64,000 nucleotides of DNA, from the NCBI RefSeq assembly GCF_030936135.1, contig NC_082618.1, positions 7,165,034 through 7,229,033 of the forward strand. The letters are read 5' to 3'. The translations under genes and the position numbers were made by a program. Shown here piece by piece: positions 41,220-51,412 of this stretch (position 1 is the first letter of the stretch; each line of letters opens with the position of its first letter). The notes under the pieces are model-generated. The model worked only from the letters and a program-made list of their open reading frames with translations. It was not told the origin of the DNA and did not search any database. The DNA is from Gavia stellata (lineage: Eukaryota; Chordata; Aves; Gaviiformes; Gaviidae).

Positions 41220-42245
41220 TTGCCCCACGAGGAGGAGGTCCCATCGCCCCTCATCAAGTGTCACCTGAAAGGAAAGGGGTCCCATCGCCCCATCAGGTGT
41301 CACCCCAGGAGAAAGCAGGTCCCATTCCCTCAGGAACCATCGCCTTGCAGGGATGGGTCCCCTTGTTTGAGCATCACCCTACAAGGAAGGGGTCCCATCA
41401 CCCCGCAGGGATGGGGCCTTCACCTGCCTTCCTATCACCCTGAAGGGAAGGGGTCCCATTGCTCCATCAAGCATCACCCCACAGGAAAGTGGTCCCATTG
41501 CCCCATGAAACATCACCTCTAAGGGATGGGTGCCCTTGTTTGACTGAGAATTGCCCCACAAGGAAGGGGTCCCACTGCCCCATGAAGCATTGTCCCACAA
41601 GAAAAGGGTCCCATCACCCCACCAAGCATCACCCCACAGAGAAGGGATGTCACTGCCCCACAAAGCATCATCCCAAAGAGAAGGGGTTCTGTCACCTCCC
41701 TCGCCCCAAGTATCACCCTGCTGGAAGTGTTCCTCACCCAACTTGAGCATTGTCCCACAAGGAAGGGGTCCTACTGTCCCATGAAGCATTGCCCAGAAAG
41801 GAAGGGGTCCCATCACCCCATCAGGCATCACCCCACAAGAAAGGGGTCCCATTGCCCCAGGAAGCATCACCCAGAAGGGAAAGGGTCCTATCACCCCACC
41901 AAGCATCACCCCACAGGGATGGGCGCCTCTCCTGCCTGAGCGTCACCTGCGGGGAGTGGGTCCTATTGCCCCATGAAATATCACCTTGCAGGGATGGGTG
42001 CCCTTGTCTGACTGAGCATCACCCCGCAATGAAGGGGGTCTCCCTGCCCCACGAAGCATCACCCCACAGAGAAGGGGTCTCATCACCTTCCTCACCCCAA
42101 GTATCACCCCGCTGGAAGTGTTCCTCACCCAATTTCAGCATTGTCCTGCAAGGAAGGGGTCCTACTGCCCCATGAAACATCACCTTGCAGGGATGGGTGC
42201 CCTGGTCTGACTGAGCATCACCCCGCAAGGAAGGGGTCCCATTGC
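41220..42245. repeat. 39-bp-period minisatellite, left block
   Basis: Degenerate tandem units of about 39 bp containing AAGGGGTCCCAT, TGCCCCAT and AAGCATCACCCCACA. Start-to-start spacing is 38-40 in the best part (41566, 41605, 41644, 41682; 41802, 41841, 41880). Because 39 is a multiple of 3, frames stay open and repeat every 13 codons on both strands; these are not genes. A longer-range copy of about 391 bp (ten units) is seen: AAGTATCACC followed by a CTGGAAGTGTTCC-type unit at 41708 and again at 42099. Confidence 0.9.
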
Positions 42246-43017
42246 TCCCTCCAGCTGGCAGGGACCTCATGAAGTTCAACGAGGGGAAGTGCAAAGCCCT
42301 GGTCCTGGGATGGAACAGCCCCAGGCACCGGCGTGTCCCGGGGGCCGCCCGGCTGGACAGCGGCTCGGCAGAAAAGGCCCTGGGGCTGCTGGTGGACACC
42401 AAGTTGACCACGAGCCAGCAACGTGCCCTTGGGGCAAAGGAGGCAAACGGTGTCCTGGGCTGCGTTAGGAGGAGCGTTGCCAGCAGGGTGAGGGAGGGGA
42501 CCCTTCCCCTCTGCTCAGCGCTGGGGGGGCCGCTCCTGGAGTGCTGGGCTCCCCAGTACAAGAGAGATGTGGACATACTGGAGAGAGTCCAGTGAAGGGC
42601 CACTAAGAAGATGAAAGGACTGGAGCATCTCTCCTATGAGGAGAGGCTGAGAGAGCTGGGACGGCTCCGCCTGGAGAAGAGAAGGCTCAGGGGACCTTAT
42701 CAATGTACATACATACCTGGAGGGAGGGTGCAGAGAGGATGGAGTCAGGCTCTGCCCAGTGGTGCCCAGTGCCAGGACGAGGGGCAATGGGCACAGACTG
42801 AACCACGGGGCTTCTCTCTGAACGTCAGGAAACACTTCTTCACTGCGAGGGGAGCACAGGCTGCCCAGGGGGGTGGTGGGATCTCCGTCCTTGGAGATAT
42901 CCAAAAGCCATCTGGGCATGGTCCTGGGCAACCGGCTGTGGGTGGCCCTGCTTGAGCAGAGGGTTGGATGTTAACCTCCTGAGGTCCCTCCCAACCTCAA
43001 CCTCTGTGTGATTCTGT
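42245..43017 (+). mobile_element. CR1 LINE, 5'-truncated 3' end
   Basis: About 770 bp of avian CR1. The plus strand encodes the C-terminal part of the CR1 reverse transcriptase protein in broken frames (DLMKFNEGKCKALVLGW, GLLVDTKLTTSQQ, LEHLSYEERLRELGRLRLEK), followed by the CR1 3' UTR (GAGGTCCCTCCCAACCTCAA) and the terminal TGTGATTCTGT-type octamer. A stop after the VQ codons, internal deletions and frameshifts show it is dead. It sits inside the minisatellite, splitting it in two. Confidence 0.95.
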
Positions 43018-43385
43018 CCCTCACACACCTGAACATCACCCCACAAGGAAGGGGTCCCACTGCCCCACGAAACATTGCCCTGTGGGAAAGGGTCCTTCAG
43101 CCACCTGAGCATCACCCCACAAGGAAGGGGTCTCATCACGCCATCAGGCATCCCCCCCGCCCCAAGAAAGTGTCCCACTGCCCCATGAAATATCACCTTG
43201 CAGGGATGGGTGCCCTTGTCTGACCAAGTATCACCCTGCAAGAAAGGACACCCCCCACACCCCAGCATGACCCCACAAGGAAAGGGTCCCATTGCCCCGT
43301 CAATCATCACTCCACAGAGAAGGGACTCCCACCTGCCTGAGCATCACCCCACAAGGAAGGGGTCCCCTCGCCCACCCCAGCACTG
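43018..43385. repeat. 39-bp-period minisatellite, right block
   Basis: Continues the same unit (CATCACCCCACAAGGAAGGG, CTGCCCCATGAAATATCACC) after the CR1 insertion, more degenerate than the left block. Confidence 0.85.
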
Positions 43386-46125
43386 CCCCCAGGCAGAGCA
43401 GCAGCCATGGACTGTGCTGCAGGGAGCAGCCACCCCCAGCCCAGCCACCCCAGCTGGGGGGGGGCTCTGCCCTTCCCACCAACCCACAGGGGTCCCGTCA
43501 CGTTGGGGGGCACCAGGCGCCCCAGGGGCACCCGGCAGGGTCCTGTGGCTGCCCCCAGCCTCGCTTCGCAGCAGGCAGGGCTCAGCACAGGCATCCCCAC
43601 AGCCCTGCCTGGCTCTGGGAGCAGGGCAGGAGGCGGGCGGCACCAATTCGTGCCCAGCCCAGAGCAGCTCAGCACTGTCATGAGTTTCACAGCCTCAGCC
43701 CAGCACAAGCGGAGGGGACGTGCATCCCCCTGCAAGCTCAGGGGTTGTGGCGGCGGGGCACGGCGAGCTGCTGTACCCCGGCACCGCCGGGAAAATGAAG
43801 TGCGAGCTGCCAGCGGGGGCTGGAGGCTCCTGGCGGTGCCGGATGCGGCCCGGCTGGCCAACGCGCCGTAATCGAAGACATGTGTGTGGGCTTTGGGGAG
43901 AGGCTGCGCTGGGAAACAGGGCCCTGCGGAGACCGGGGGGCTGTATCCTGTCCAAAAGCCCAGGTCCCACATGAAGCCAGGCATGCGAACGCGATCCAAA
44001 CCACAGCTGGATTTGAACCGAATCTCCCAGCATCTGGGCTAATTTGCTGCAACTTTGATTGATCGTGGGGAGGGGGCACGGGCGGGAGACGCTCCAACTC
44101 AGACCTCCCAACAGAGCCAATGACTTAACCAGAGCTGGTTCCAATCTGCTCAGCACATTGAGGCGAAAATGCCCCTTTCCCTGCGCGCTCCCGTTTGTCG
44201 GCGCTGGCTCTGCCCGCGGCCCCGCAGCCCTGCCGTCCCTGTCCCTCGGGGCTGAGCATGTGCCGGAGGTCCCCGGGGTGTCCCGGGCAGGTTTCGGGCT
44301 CTCTGGGTGCAGGATGCGGCCGCAGAAACCGGGTCAGGCCTTCTGGGGCTGGGGCTCACCTTAGGGTCCCTCCAGAAGGCAGAGCAGGGCAGAAGGTGTG
44401 GGGGGGGATATTAGTGGATCCAACCCCCCTCCACCTGCCCCAACCCCCTGTGTGCACCGACCCATCCCTCTGCTCCCACGAGAGGCTGGGAATGGGAGCG
44501 GAGCTGCAAAAAAGGGTGGAAAAGGTGAAGGTTTTTCCATTCCCCCACCTCGGTCACTGCCCTGCGGGCTCGGCGTCACTCAGCAGGTAGCTGGGGCAGC
44601 CCGGGGTCCCGGCCAGCCCCGGGGGAGGCAGCTGTCTGGGAGCCGCTCGCTGCCGTGATTTATACAGCACAGCCCCATAAATTACCGGGACGGAGCCCGC
44701 GGGAGCCATTGCTCACAGCGACGTCCAGAGCTCGCTGCCAGAACCTGAAACACTTCCAGCCGTTAATTGAAGAGGAAAAAAAAAATAAAGGGGGGGGGGT
44801 GGTGGAATTAGTGGCTGGGGAGTTGGGATTAAACCACGGCTCTGTAACGAGGAGTCACCCGTGTCCCGCTCTCAGGATCCCGATGCTCCCTGCTGAGCAG
44901 GGATGATGCTCCCTTTCTGAGCCAGTGCCTGGGATGTGCCCACCGCAGGGTCCCCACCGGCAGTGCCACCCCATCCCAGTCCCCATGGGGGTGTCCCCAT
45001 AGTGAGCTGGGGCACCCCAGATTCTATGGGAATCTGAGGATGAGTTTCAGCCGAGTGATGCTGAGCTGGGACGGCCACGACTACCGCCACCATGCACCCT
45101 CCTTGCCGGCACCCATCCTCTTTTCTCCCAAATTCAGGGCTGGTCAAACCCTGTCCTGGGGGCTGGGGACGGTGGCCGGGACAGTGCTGCGGGGGTCCCA
45201 GAGCGCTGTCCCGGCCACTGTTCCCAGCCCCCGGGACCCCACGCTGGCTCCCACTCACCAAGGGACCAGCGTTATGGGGTGAAACCCCAAGAGCATCCAG
45301 GGTGGCCCCAGCCAGGAGGGATGGCCAATACTTGGGGTGCCCTGCTCAGGTCGGGGGGTGCCAGAGGGACCCCCCAGGATTAGCATCTGGCCTGGAGGTG
45401 CCCATAACGCCGCTTCGCTATATGAGGAGGTTGTGCAAGAGGCTGCGGCCGTGAGAAAGGAGAAGCGAAAGTGCGAAGCGAGAGGCGGCTCCCCCTGCAC
45501 CAAGGGGGGGGGGGGACCCCAGGCTGCATCCCCGGCCCAGCAGCCTTTTCGAGGGCGGCTGGAGGGATGAAGCGAGGGGAAACGTGGCGCTGCCTCCCCC
45601 CCCCATCCTCTTCCTCCTCCTCCTCCCAAACCGCCGCAAGCCCCTGGCCCACCCCGAGCCGCCGCCGCCGCACATCTGGGCGCCAGGGCTGCACACCCCC
45701 CCCCCCCCTTTCTGCCCTCCCCCACCAGCAGCAAATTAGGGCCGGCTGCCTTCCCCCCCCCCTCCCCAAACCCTTCCCCACATCACCTGCACCCATTAGG
45801 GTCCCCCCCCAAGCACCCTATGCTGATAGCACCCACTCCAGCTCTCCCACCCATTGGGTGCTACCCGCCGCCCCCCACGACTATCAGCACCCATCCCTCG
45901 AGTGGGGCAGCAAACACAGCAGCCGGTCCCTAACAGGACACACACACACACCCCCCAACCACTTTACCCTTCCCCAACCGCCCGCCCCGTCGGGTCCCAC
46001 CGCGCACCTGCGCGGGGAGGAGCCGCCTCCGGTAACCGGCGGGGGTGGAGCGCACCGGGAGCCGCTAGATGGCGCCCTGCGAGCGGTACCGGGGCGGGGG
46101 GGGGGGGAACACGACAGCAGCCTCT
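43386..46125. other. Intergenic/upstream region of HIC1
   Basis: No gene recognised. Contains an AT-rich island at about 44650-44800 (TGATTTATACAGC, CCATAAATTACC, CCGTTAATTGAAG, then an A-run with AATAAAG), an imperfect inverted repeat at 45158-45232, and C-rich simple sequence from 45590 to 45960. A tRNA B-box-like GGTTCAAATCC on the minus strand near 44011-44021 has no cloverleaf around it. Confidence 0.55.
45158..45232. repeat. Imperfect inverted repeat, 27-bp arms, 21-base loop
   Basis: Arms 45158-45184 and 45206-45232 pair with two mismatches (GGGGGCTGGGGACGGTGGCC against its complement). It looks like an older, diverged member of the same kind as the perfect hairpins elsewhere in the window. 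Confidence 0.85.
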
Positions 46126-46212
46126 GCCCGGAGCCACCGAGGCGGGGGGGGGGGGGCCGGGAGCCCCTCCGGGGCTCCCGGCCCCCCCCCCCCCGCCTCG
46201 GTGGCTCCGGGC
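46126..46212. repeat. Perfect inverted repeat, 42-bp arms, 3-base loop
   Basis: Arms 46126-46167 and 46171-46212 are exact reverse complements around TCC, including a run of 13 G matched by 13 C. It lies about 1.3 kb upstream of the HIC1 coding exon. It could be a real fold-back or an assembly artefact. Confidence 0.92.
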
Positions 46213-46530
46213 AAAACCTGATGTCCCGAGGATGGAGACCCCCGAGGGGGCGGCGGGGTCGGGGCGGGAGGAGACCGGGAGAGGGGAAAGCGGGCTCGGA
46301 GAAGGAGGAGGAGACCGGGATGGGGAGGGAGGGGAGGGGAGAGGGGGGGGGCCCGGCTTGTCGGTGCCCCGCCCGGGGATGGGAGGAGGAAAACCTCCCG
46401 CCGTCCCTTTAACAGCCAGCGGCGCTGCTCGGAGTTCAGGCCGGGGTCAGGGGGAGTTCGCAGCCCGGGTTTCACCTCCGAGCTGGCGGCGTCGGGAACC
46501 CCGAGGAACCGCTGCTGCTGCTGCTTCTTC

Positions 46531-46561
46531 CACCACCACCACCACCACCACCACCACCACC
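46531..46561. repeat. (CAC)n trinucleotide microsatellite
   Basis: About ten CAC/CCA triplets followed by CTCCTCCTTCTCC. It lies in the upstream HIC1 exon region. Confidence 0.9.
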
Positions 46562-46688
46562 TCCTCCTTCTCCTTCTCCCGTTCCGTCGGACCGGTCGGG
46601 AGCGCGGGGTATGGAGGAGCAGCAGCAGCAGAGGAGGAGGAGGGTGGAGGGGAACAGCAACCGGCGGCGGCCCCCCCGGGGCTGAGCC

Positions 46689-46740
46689 ATGAGAGTTCAC
46701 CGAGACCTCGGCTGGTTGGCGGAGGCCACCGGGCGCCCAG
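46689..46740 (+). CDS. HIC1: Candidate alternative first coding exon of HIC1
   Basis: ATG at 46689 opens 17 codons (MRVHRDLGWLAEATGRP) plus one base, ending at a good donor CCAG|GTAAAG. An in-frame TGA (46683-46685) precedes it. Joined to the HIC1 acceptor at 47503, the frame continues through seven linker codons into MLDAMEVPSH, giving a HIC1 form with 24 extra N-terminal residues. Human HIC1 also has an isoform with a short extra N-terminus from an upstream exon, but the sequence differs, so this is a hypothesis from frame and splice sites. Confidence 0.4.
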
Positions 46741-47006
46741 GTAAAGCGGGGGGGGGGGGGGGAACAACAACGACGGGACGGACACCCCAAAAAAATGAAA
46801 AATAGGGGGGGAAAAAAACCCAAAAAGCAGCTCCGCGGGCGCTTGGCTTTACCCACCTGGGCGGGGGGGGGAGGTCCCGCTCCCCCCCCCCCGCCATCCC
46901 AGGACCGTCCCCCCTCTCACCTCGCGGGGGGCGGGTAGGGGGGAGAGGAAACGGGGGGGCGGGGGGCTCCCGGGAGGGCACGGCCGGCCGCCTCCCGGGA
47001 CCGGGG

Positions 47007-47059
47007 CGCATAAGAGCCGGGGAAGCACCGCGGGGAGCCGGGGCAGTGGCGCTGCGCAG
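47007..47059 (+). other. HIC1: Candidate HIC1 non-coding first exon and TATA-like box
   Basis: A TATA-like CATAAGAG near 47009 is followed about 50 bases later by a good donor CGCAG|GTAACG (47060). Mammalian HIC1 uses several alternative first exons; this could be one. No transcript evidence is available. Confidence 0.35.
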
Positions 47060-47294
47060 GTAACGGCGGGCGGCGGCCCCGGGGGGGCGGACGGGTGGGG
47101 GGCACCGGCCCGGTTCCCCCCCCCCCCCCCTCCTGCCCCGCTTTCCTCCGGCAGGTGGGCGCGGGGGTGCCGGGGCGCTGGCGGGGCCGGGGCGCGGCGC
47201 TGGCGGCGGCGGCGGGTGATGTCACTTTCTCCAAAAGCCTCCGGGGGTTTTCACCCCCCTCCCGCCCCCCCCGGCCCGCCGAGAAGCGAGCCCC

Positions 47295-47302
47295 CATATA
47301 AG
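47295..47302 (+). promoter_or_regulatory. HIC1: TATA box upstream of the HIC1 main exon
   Basis: CATATAAG in a GC-rich context about 228 bases before the HIC1 ATG. A start site would be near 47328. Whether the transcript reads straight into the coding exon or splices is unclear. Confidence 0.5.
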
Positions 47303-47522
47303 CGGTGGCACCGGCCAGGCGGCCGTGCAGAGCGGCCGGGACGCGGTGGAGTGCGGGGCTGGGGGCTGAGCCCCGACACCCACCCCACGCGTGGGTTGAG
47401 CCCCCCCCCGACGTGCGGGTCGAGCCCCCCCCCCCCCCACCACCACGCGTAGGGCCGAGCGCCCGGGGCCGGTTGCACCGCTGACGGGGCGGTGTGTTGC
47501 AGGGCGGCGGGCGAGGAGCGGG

Positions 47523-49445
47523 ATGCTGGACGCCATGGAGGTGCCGAGCCACTCGCGGCAGCTGCTGCTGCAGCTGAACACGCAGCGCACCAAGGGCTTC
47601 CTGTGCGACGTGATCATCGTGGTGCAGAACGCGCTCTTCCGCGCGCACAAGAACATCCTGGCGGCCAGCAGCGCCTACCTCAAGTCGCTGGTGGTGCACG
47701 ACAACCTGCTCAACCTGGACCACGAGATGGTGAGCCCCGGCATCTTTCGCCTCATCCTCGACTTCATCTACACCGGCCGCCTGGCCGAGTGCGAGCCGGG
47801 CGGCGAGCAGAGCCTGGGCGCCGTGCTGGCCGCCGCCAGCTACCTCCAGATCCCCGGCTTGGTGGCCCTTTGCAAGAAGAAGCTGAAACGCAGTGGCAAG
47901 TACTGCCACCTGCGCGGGGGCTACGCGCCCTACAAGCTGGGCCGGGGGCTGCGCGCCGCCACCCCGGTCATCCAGGCCTGCTACTCGGGGACGCCGCGGC
48001 CCGTGGACCTGCCGCCTGTGGAGCCGGCGGCGCCGCTCAACACGCAGTGCGGGGAGCTGTACGCCTCGGCCGCCCAGGGCGCCCCGCTGCACCCCCACGG
48101 GCTGTGCCCGCCCGAGCGCCACTGCTCGCCGCCCTGCGGCCTCGACCTCTCCAAGAAGAGCCCCACCGGCCCCTCCACCCAGCTCCTGCCCACCGACCGC
48201 CTGCTGCCTGGCGAGCCCCGCGAGCCCTCGCTGCCCCCGCGGCACGACAGCCCCCCGGTCAGCGCCGGCCTCCTGGCCGGCCACGCCGCCTACAAGGACT
48301 CACCGCCCGGTGGGGAGCCGGGGGGGCACCCCCACGCCCCCGACCCCTTCCGCAGCACGCCGCCCTGCGCCGAGCCCCCGCTGCCCCGTGTCGACGGGCG
48401 CGATCTGATGTACCGCTGGATGAAGCACGAGCCCCTGGGCCCCTACCTGGACGAGGGGGAGGCGGAGAAGGAGCTGGACCGGGAGGAAAAGGCCGAGTCG
48501 CCGCCTGCGGCGCCGCAGCCCCGCTACCCCAGCGTGGAGAGCAACGACCTGGAGCCCGATAACAGCACGAGCGAGGAGACGGGCAGCAGCGAGGGCCCCT
48601 CGCCCGGCGACGCGCTGGACCGCTACTGCAACCACCTGGGCTATGAGCCGGAGAGCCTGGGTGACAACCTATACGTCTGCATCCCCTGTGGCAAGGGCTT
48701 CCCCAGCTCCGAGCAGCTTAACGCCCATGTGGAGGCCCACAACGAAGAGGAGCTCTATCACAAGGCAGCGGCCGAGCAGGCCGTGCCCTTCCTGGACAAG
48801 GGTGGCCCAGGGCTGGGTGACATCCTGCGGCCCTACCGCTGCTCCTCCTGCGACAAGTCCTACAAGGACCCGGCCACGCTGCGGCAGCACGAGAAGACGC
48901 ACTGGCTGACGCGCCCCTACCCCTGCACCATCTGCGGCAAGAAGTTCACGCAACGCGGCACCATGACCCGCCACATGCGCAGCCACCTCGGCCTCAAGCC
49001 CTTCGCCTGCGACGCCTGCGGGATGCGTTTCACCCGCCAGTACCGCCTGACTGAGCACATGCGCATCCACTCGGGCGAGAAGCCCTACGAATGCCAGGTG
49101 TGCGGCGGGAAGTTCGCCCAGCAGCGCAACCTCATCAGCCACATGAAGATGCACGCGGCCGGCCCCGACGGCAAAGCCAAGCTGGACTTCCCCGACAGCG
49201 TCTACGCCATGGCCCGCCTCACCGCCGACCAGCTGGGGCTCAAGCAGGAGAAAGCGGCCGAGCTGCTCTCCCACACCTCGCACTTCCTCAGCGACCCCAA
49301 GGCCATGGAGAGCCTCTACCCGCTGGCCAAGTTCACGGCCGAGCACCTGGGGCTGAGCCAGGACAAGGCGGCCGAGGTGCTGGCACAGGCTCCGCACCTC
49401 CACGCCGAGGCTGCCCGGACCATAGAGCGATACTCGCCTCCCTAG
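47523..49445 (+). CDS. HIC1: HIC1, BTB/POZ zinc-finger transcriptional repressor
   Basis: A 640-residue frame in one large exon (acceptor TTGCAG at 47502). HIC1 is a sequence-specific nuclear repressor, a p53 target and tumour suppressor in mammals; the chicken ortholog is known as gammaFBP-B. BTB/POZ domain at about residues 9-125 (HSRQLLLQLNTQRTKGFLCD...). The CtBP-binding motif GLDLSKK is at 206-212. MKHEP at 300-304 is the SUMO/acetylation switch (Lys301). Five C2H2 fingers: one at C386-H406, then four grouped at C440-H460, C468-H488, C496-H516 and C524-H544 with conserved linkers (HSGEKPYE). The C-terminal region (LTADQLGLKQEKAAELL) is conserved. Human HIC1 is 714-733 residues; the difference is in the alanine/glycine-rich linkers, absent here. 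GC content is extreme, so a long shadow frame runs alongside. Miscalling is unlikely. Confidence 0.97.
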   Translation: MLDAMEVPSHSRQLLLQLNTQRTKGFLCDVIIVVQNALFRAHKNILAASSAYLKSLVVHDNLLNLDHEMVSPGIFRLILDFIYTGRLAECEPGGEQSLGAVLAAASYLQIPGLVALCKKKLKRSGKYCHLRGGYAPYKLGRGLRAATPVIQACYSGTPRPVDLPPVEPAAPLNTQCGELYASAAQGAPLHPHGLCPPERHCSPPCGLDLSKKSPTGPSTQLLPTDRLLPGEPREPSLPPRHDSPPVSAGLLAGHAAYKDSPPGGEPGGHPHAPDPFRSTPPCAEPPLPRVDGRDLMYRWMKHEPLGPYLDEGEAEKELDREEKAESPPAAPQPRYPSVESNDLEPDNSTSEETGSSEGPSPGDALDRYCNHLGYEPESLGDNLYVCIPCGKGFPSSEQLNAHVEAHNEEELYHKAAAEQAVPFLDKGGPGLGDILRPYRCSSCDKSYKDPATLRQHEKTHWLTRPYPCTICGKKFTQRGTMTRHMRSHLGLKPFACDACGMRFTRQYRLTEHMRIHSGEKPYECQVCGGKFAQQRNLISHMKMHAAGPDGKAKLDFPDSVYAMARLTADQLGLKQEKAAELLSHTSHFLSDPKAMESLYPLAKFTAEHLGLSQDKAAEVLAQAPHLHAEAARTIERYSPP

Positions 49446-51058
49446 CGCCGGCCCAGCCGGGGGGTGGGGGGGGCCACTGGGCTCCCCTCGCTGCCCCGCG
49501 TGGAGCTGGGGGGGGCGAGAGGCAGTGGGTGCTCATCCCTCGGCGCTGCCGACGGCCCTGGAGAACTCGCTCGTAGCGGAAGGTCCCATGAGAGCTGCCC
49601 CGGGACGGCTGGACGGCGCGTCCCGCGACGAGCGCCCCGGCTTGCCCGGGAGAAGCTGATAATTCAGGGACTGACCTCGTGGCGTGGCCCCCCCTTGCTG
49701 TGGGGGGCTGCTGGGCCCCCAGCACCGGGGCGGGAGCGAAGCACAAGCTGTGAGGCCGGGCTGCACCCCGAGGCTTTGGAGGACATGAGCCCGCTCCTTA
49801 CCTCAGGGCTGTCCCCGGCACTGCCCTCCGGACGAGGGGACGCCCTCGGCAGCTGCCCGTGTCGCCCCGGCCCCACGGCGGGACCCACCGGCGCATGGCT
49901 TTGCCGCAACGGGACCCGGACTGTGCCGCCTCGACCGCCGTGGGCCCGTGAGTAGTTCATCCATGGCGGCCGGAGTGACGCCTCCGAGCTGCCGGCAGCC
50001 GTCCTGACCGGGAGTGGCGAGCGTGGCTGTGCCGGGGCTGGGGGGTGTGTGCCGGCCAAACCCCCCCGGGGCCATGCCGGGAGCTCGGGGACAGACTGAC
50101 GGAGGGGGACGGTGGGGTCTGAGCAGCCGGCGCAGGGTGAGGGGACGGCGGTCGGGTCTGTGCCGGGAGGGCCAGGGAATCGCGACGCTCCTCGACCTGG
50201 AGCAAGCACTGACCTCCTGGCCCGAACCCGGTGGCTCGGCCGCCGGCACCCCGCGTTTTTGGGAGGTGGGGCAGGGCCTGTCACAGACTGAGCCCCTGGG
50301 CCCTGCCCCAGCAGGCGCCTCGCCATCAGGGATGCCCGGGGGGCCCTGGGGAGCCCAGGGACCCGGCGGTTTCGCCCTCGGGCGGCCACTTGCCTCGATT
50401 TTTTTTATTTTTTATTTTTTTTTTGCCAAAGATGCCCGTCCCCAGTGCGGCCGGGCCGGGCCGGGGAGTTCATGACAAAGACAAAGCGGTCTGGTTTGTC
50501 AGCTACGGGGAGGTGGGCAGGGGCTGTGGGAGGGGGCCGGGGGGGGGAGAGCCGAGGGAGGTGGGGGGCTGCCCCAGGCTGGGCTGCGGTGACCCCCCGC
50601 GGGTCACCCCCTGCCACCACCGCACCCCCTCTCCTGCCTTCTGCTCGGTGTGGGCAAAGCCCCCCCCAGCCTGGACCCCCCCAGCCCGTGCCCTGACCCC
50701 ACTGCCTGGGGCGAATGTGAAGCTTCTCCCCTCCCCGAGCCCCCTCCTCTCCTTTGCACACGAGGCCCCGGGGTGGCCGCCAGCAGCGACTGTCCCCGGC
50801 CTCGCAGCCACTGTGCCTTAGCCTGAGCTGGCCGCTCCCGCCCAGGTGCCCCCCTCACCCTCTCGGGGCTGCCAGGGTCCCCCCGGGGCTCCCCAGGGCC
50901 GGCGGCGTCCCTCTGGAGCTGCCGTGGGGCGAGCGGCGGCAGCACCCAAAGCACAGCTGGCAGCGCCCAGCGGGGCCACCGGCCCCCTCTGTATCACGTC
51001 CGATTTGTACACGGGCTCCTTGCCCTTTTTTTTTTTCTATAGTCGAAACCGAATGAGC
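49446..51058 (+). other. HIC1: HIC1 3' UTR
   Basis: GC-rich, 1.6 kb from the stop to the poly(A) signal. It contains a T-rich run at 50399-50424. No other gene was recognised. Confidence 0.75.
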
Positions 51059-51064
51059 AATAAA
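51059..51064 (+). terminator. HIC1: HIC1 poly(A) signal AATAAA
   Basis: AATAAAGTGACATT, preceded by T-rich DNA, the first AATAAA after the HIC1 stop on this strand. Confidence 0.8.
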
Positions 51065-51406
51065 GTGACATTAACTTGCGTGGCCTCGCGTCCTTCTCTG
51101 GGGCGGGCCTGGTTGGTGCGGGGTCGGTGCTGAGTGGGGCTGGGGGGTGACCCCGGGGAGCGCAGGCTGCACCCGGGGGGGCCGGTGAGTGCGGAGCTGT
51201 AGAGGGGCTTCGCTGTGCATCTGGTTTGCCCGGAGCCCCCTCGGTTGGGGAGGCGGCAGCCGCTGCAGGTGGGACAGAGCTGCTGTTGTCTTTGCGAGCA
51301 CAAACGCGTCCCGCTGCCCTCCCTCCCCGGTGCCCAACCCTGCCCCAACGTCGACAGCGACTCGCCCACCGATGGCAAATGAAACAACACGCTGCACAGA
51401 CAAGTC

Positions 51407-51412
51407 TTTAAT
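51407..51412 (-). terminator. SMG6: SMG6 poly(A) signal ATTAAA
   Basis: ATTAAA on the minus strand (TTTAAT on plus) in an AT-rich patch, the best signal downstream of the SMG6 stop. The two convergent genes would end about 300 bp apart. Confidence 0.55.

Noticed and set aside
41217-42175. Open frames with a 13-residue repeating peptide on both strands
   Set aside because: A direct result of the 39-bp minisatellite period; no start context or family.
43980-44160. tRNA-like B-box GGTTCAAATCC on the minus strand
   Set aside because: The bases around it do not form a T-stem or cloverleaf; at most an old SINE remnant.
46917-48284. Minus-strand frame of 455 codons across HIC1
   Set aside because: Shadow of the GC-rich HIC1 coding exon on the opposite strand.
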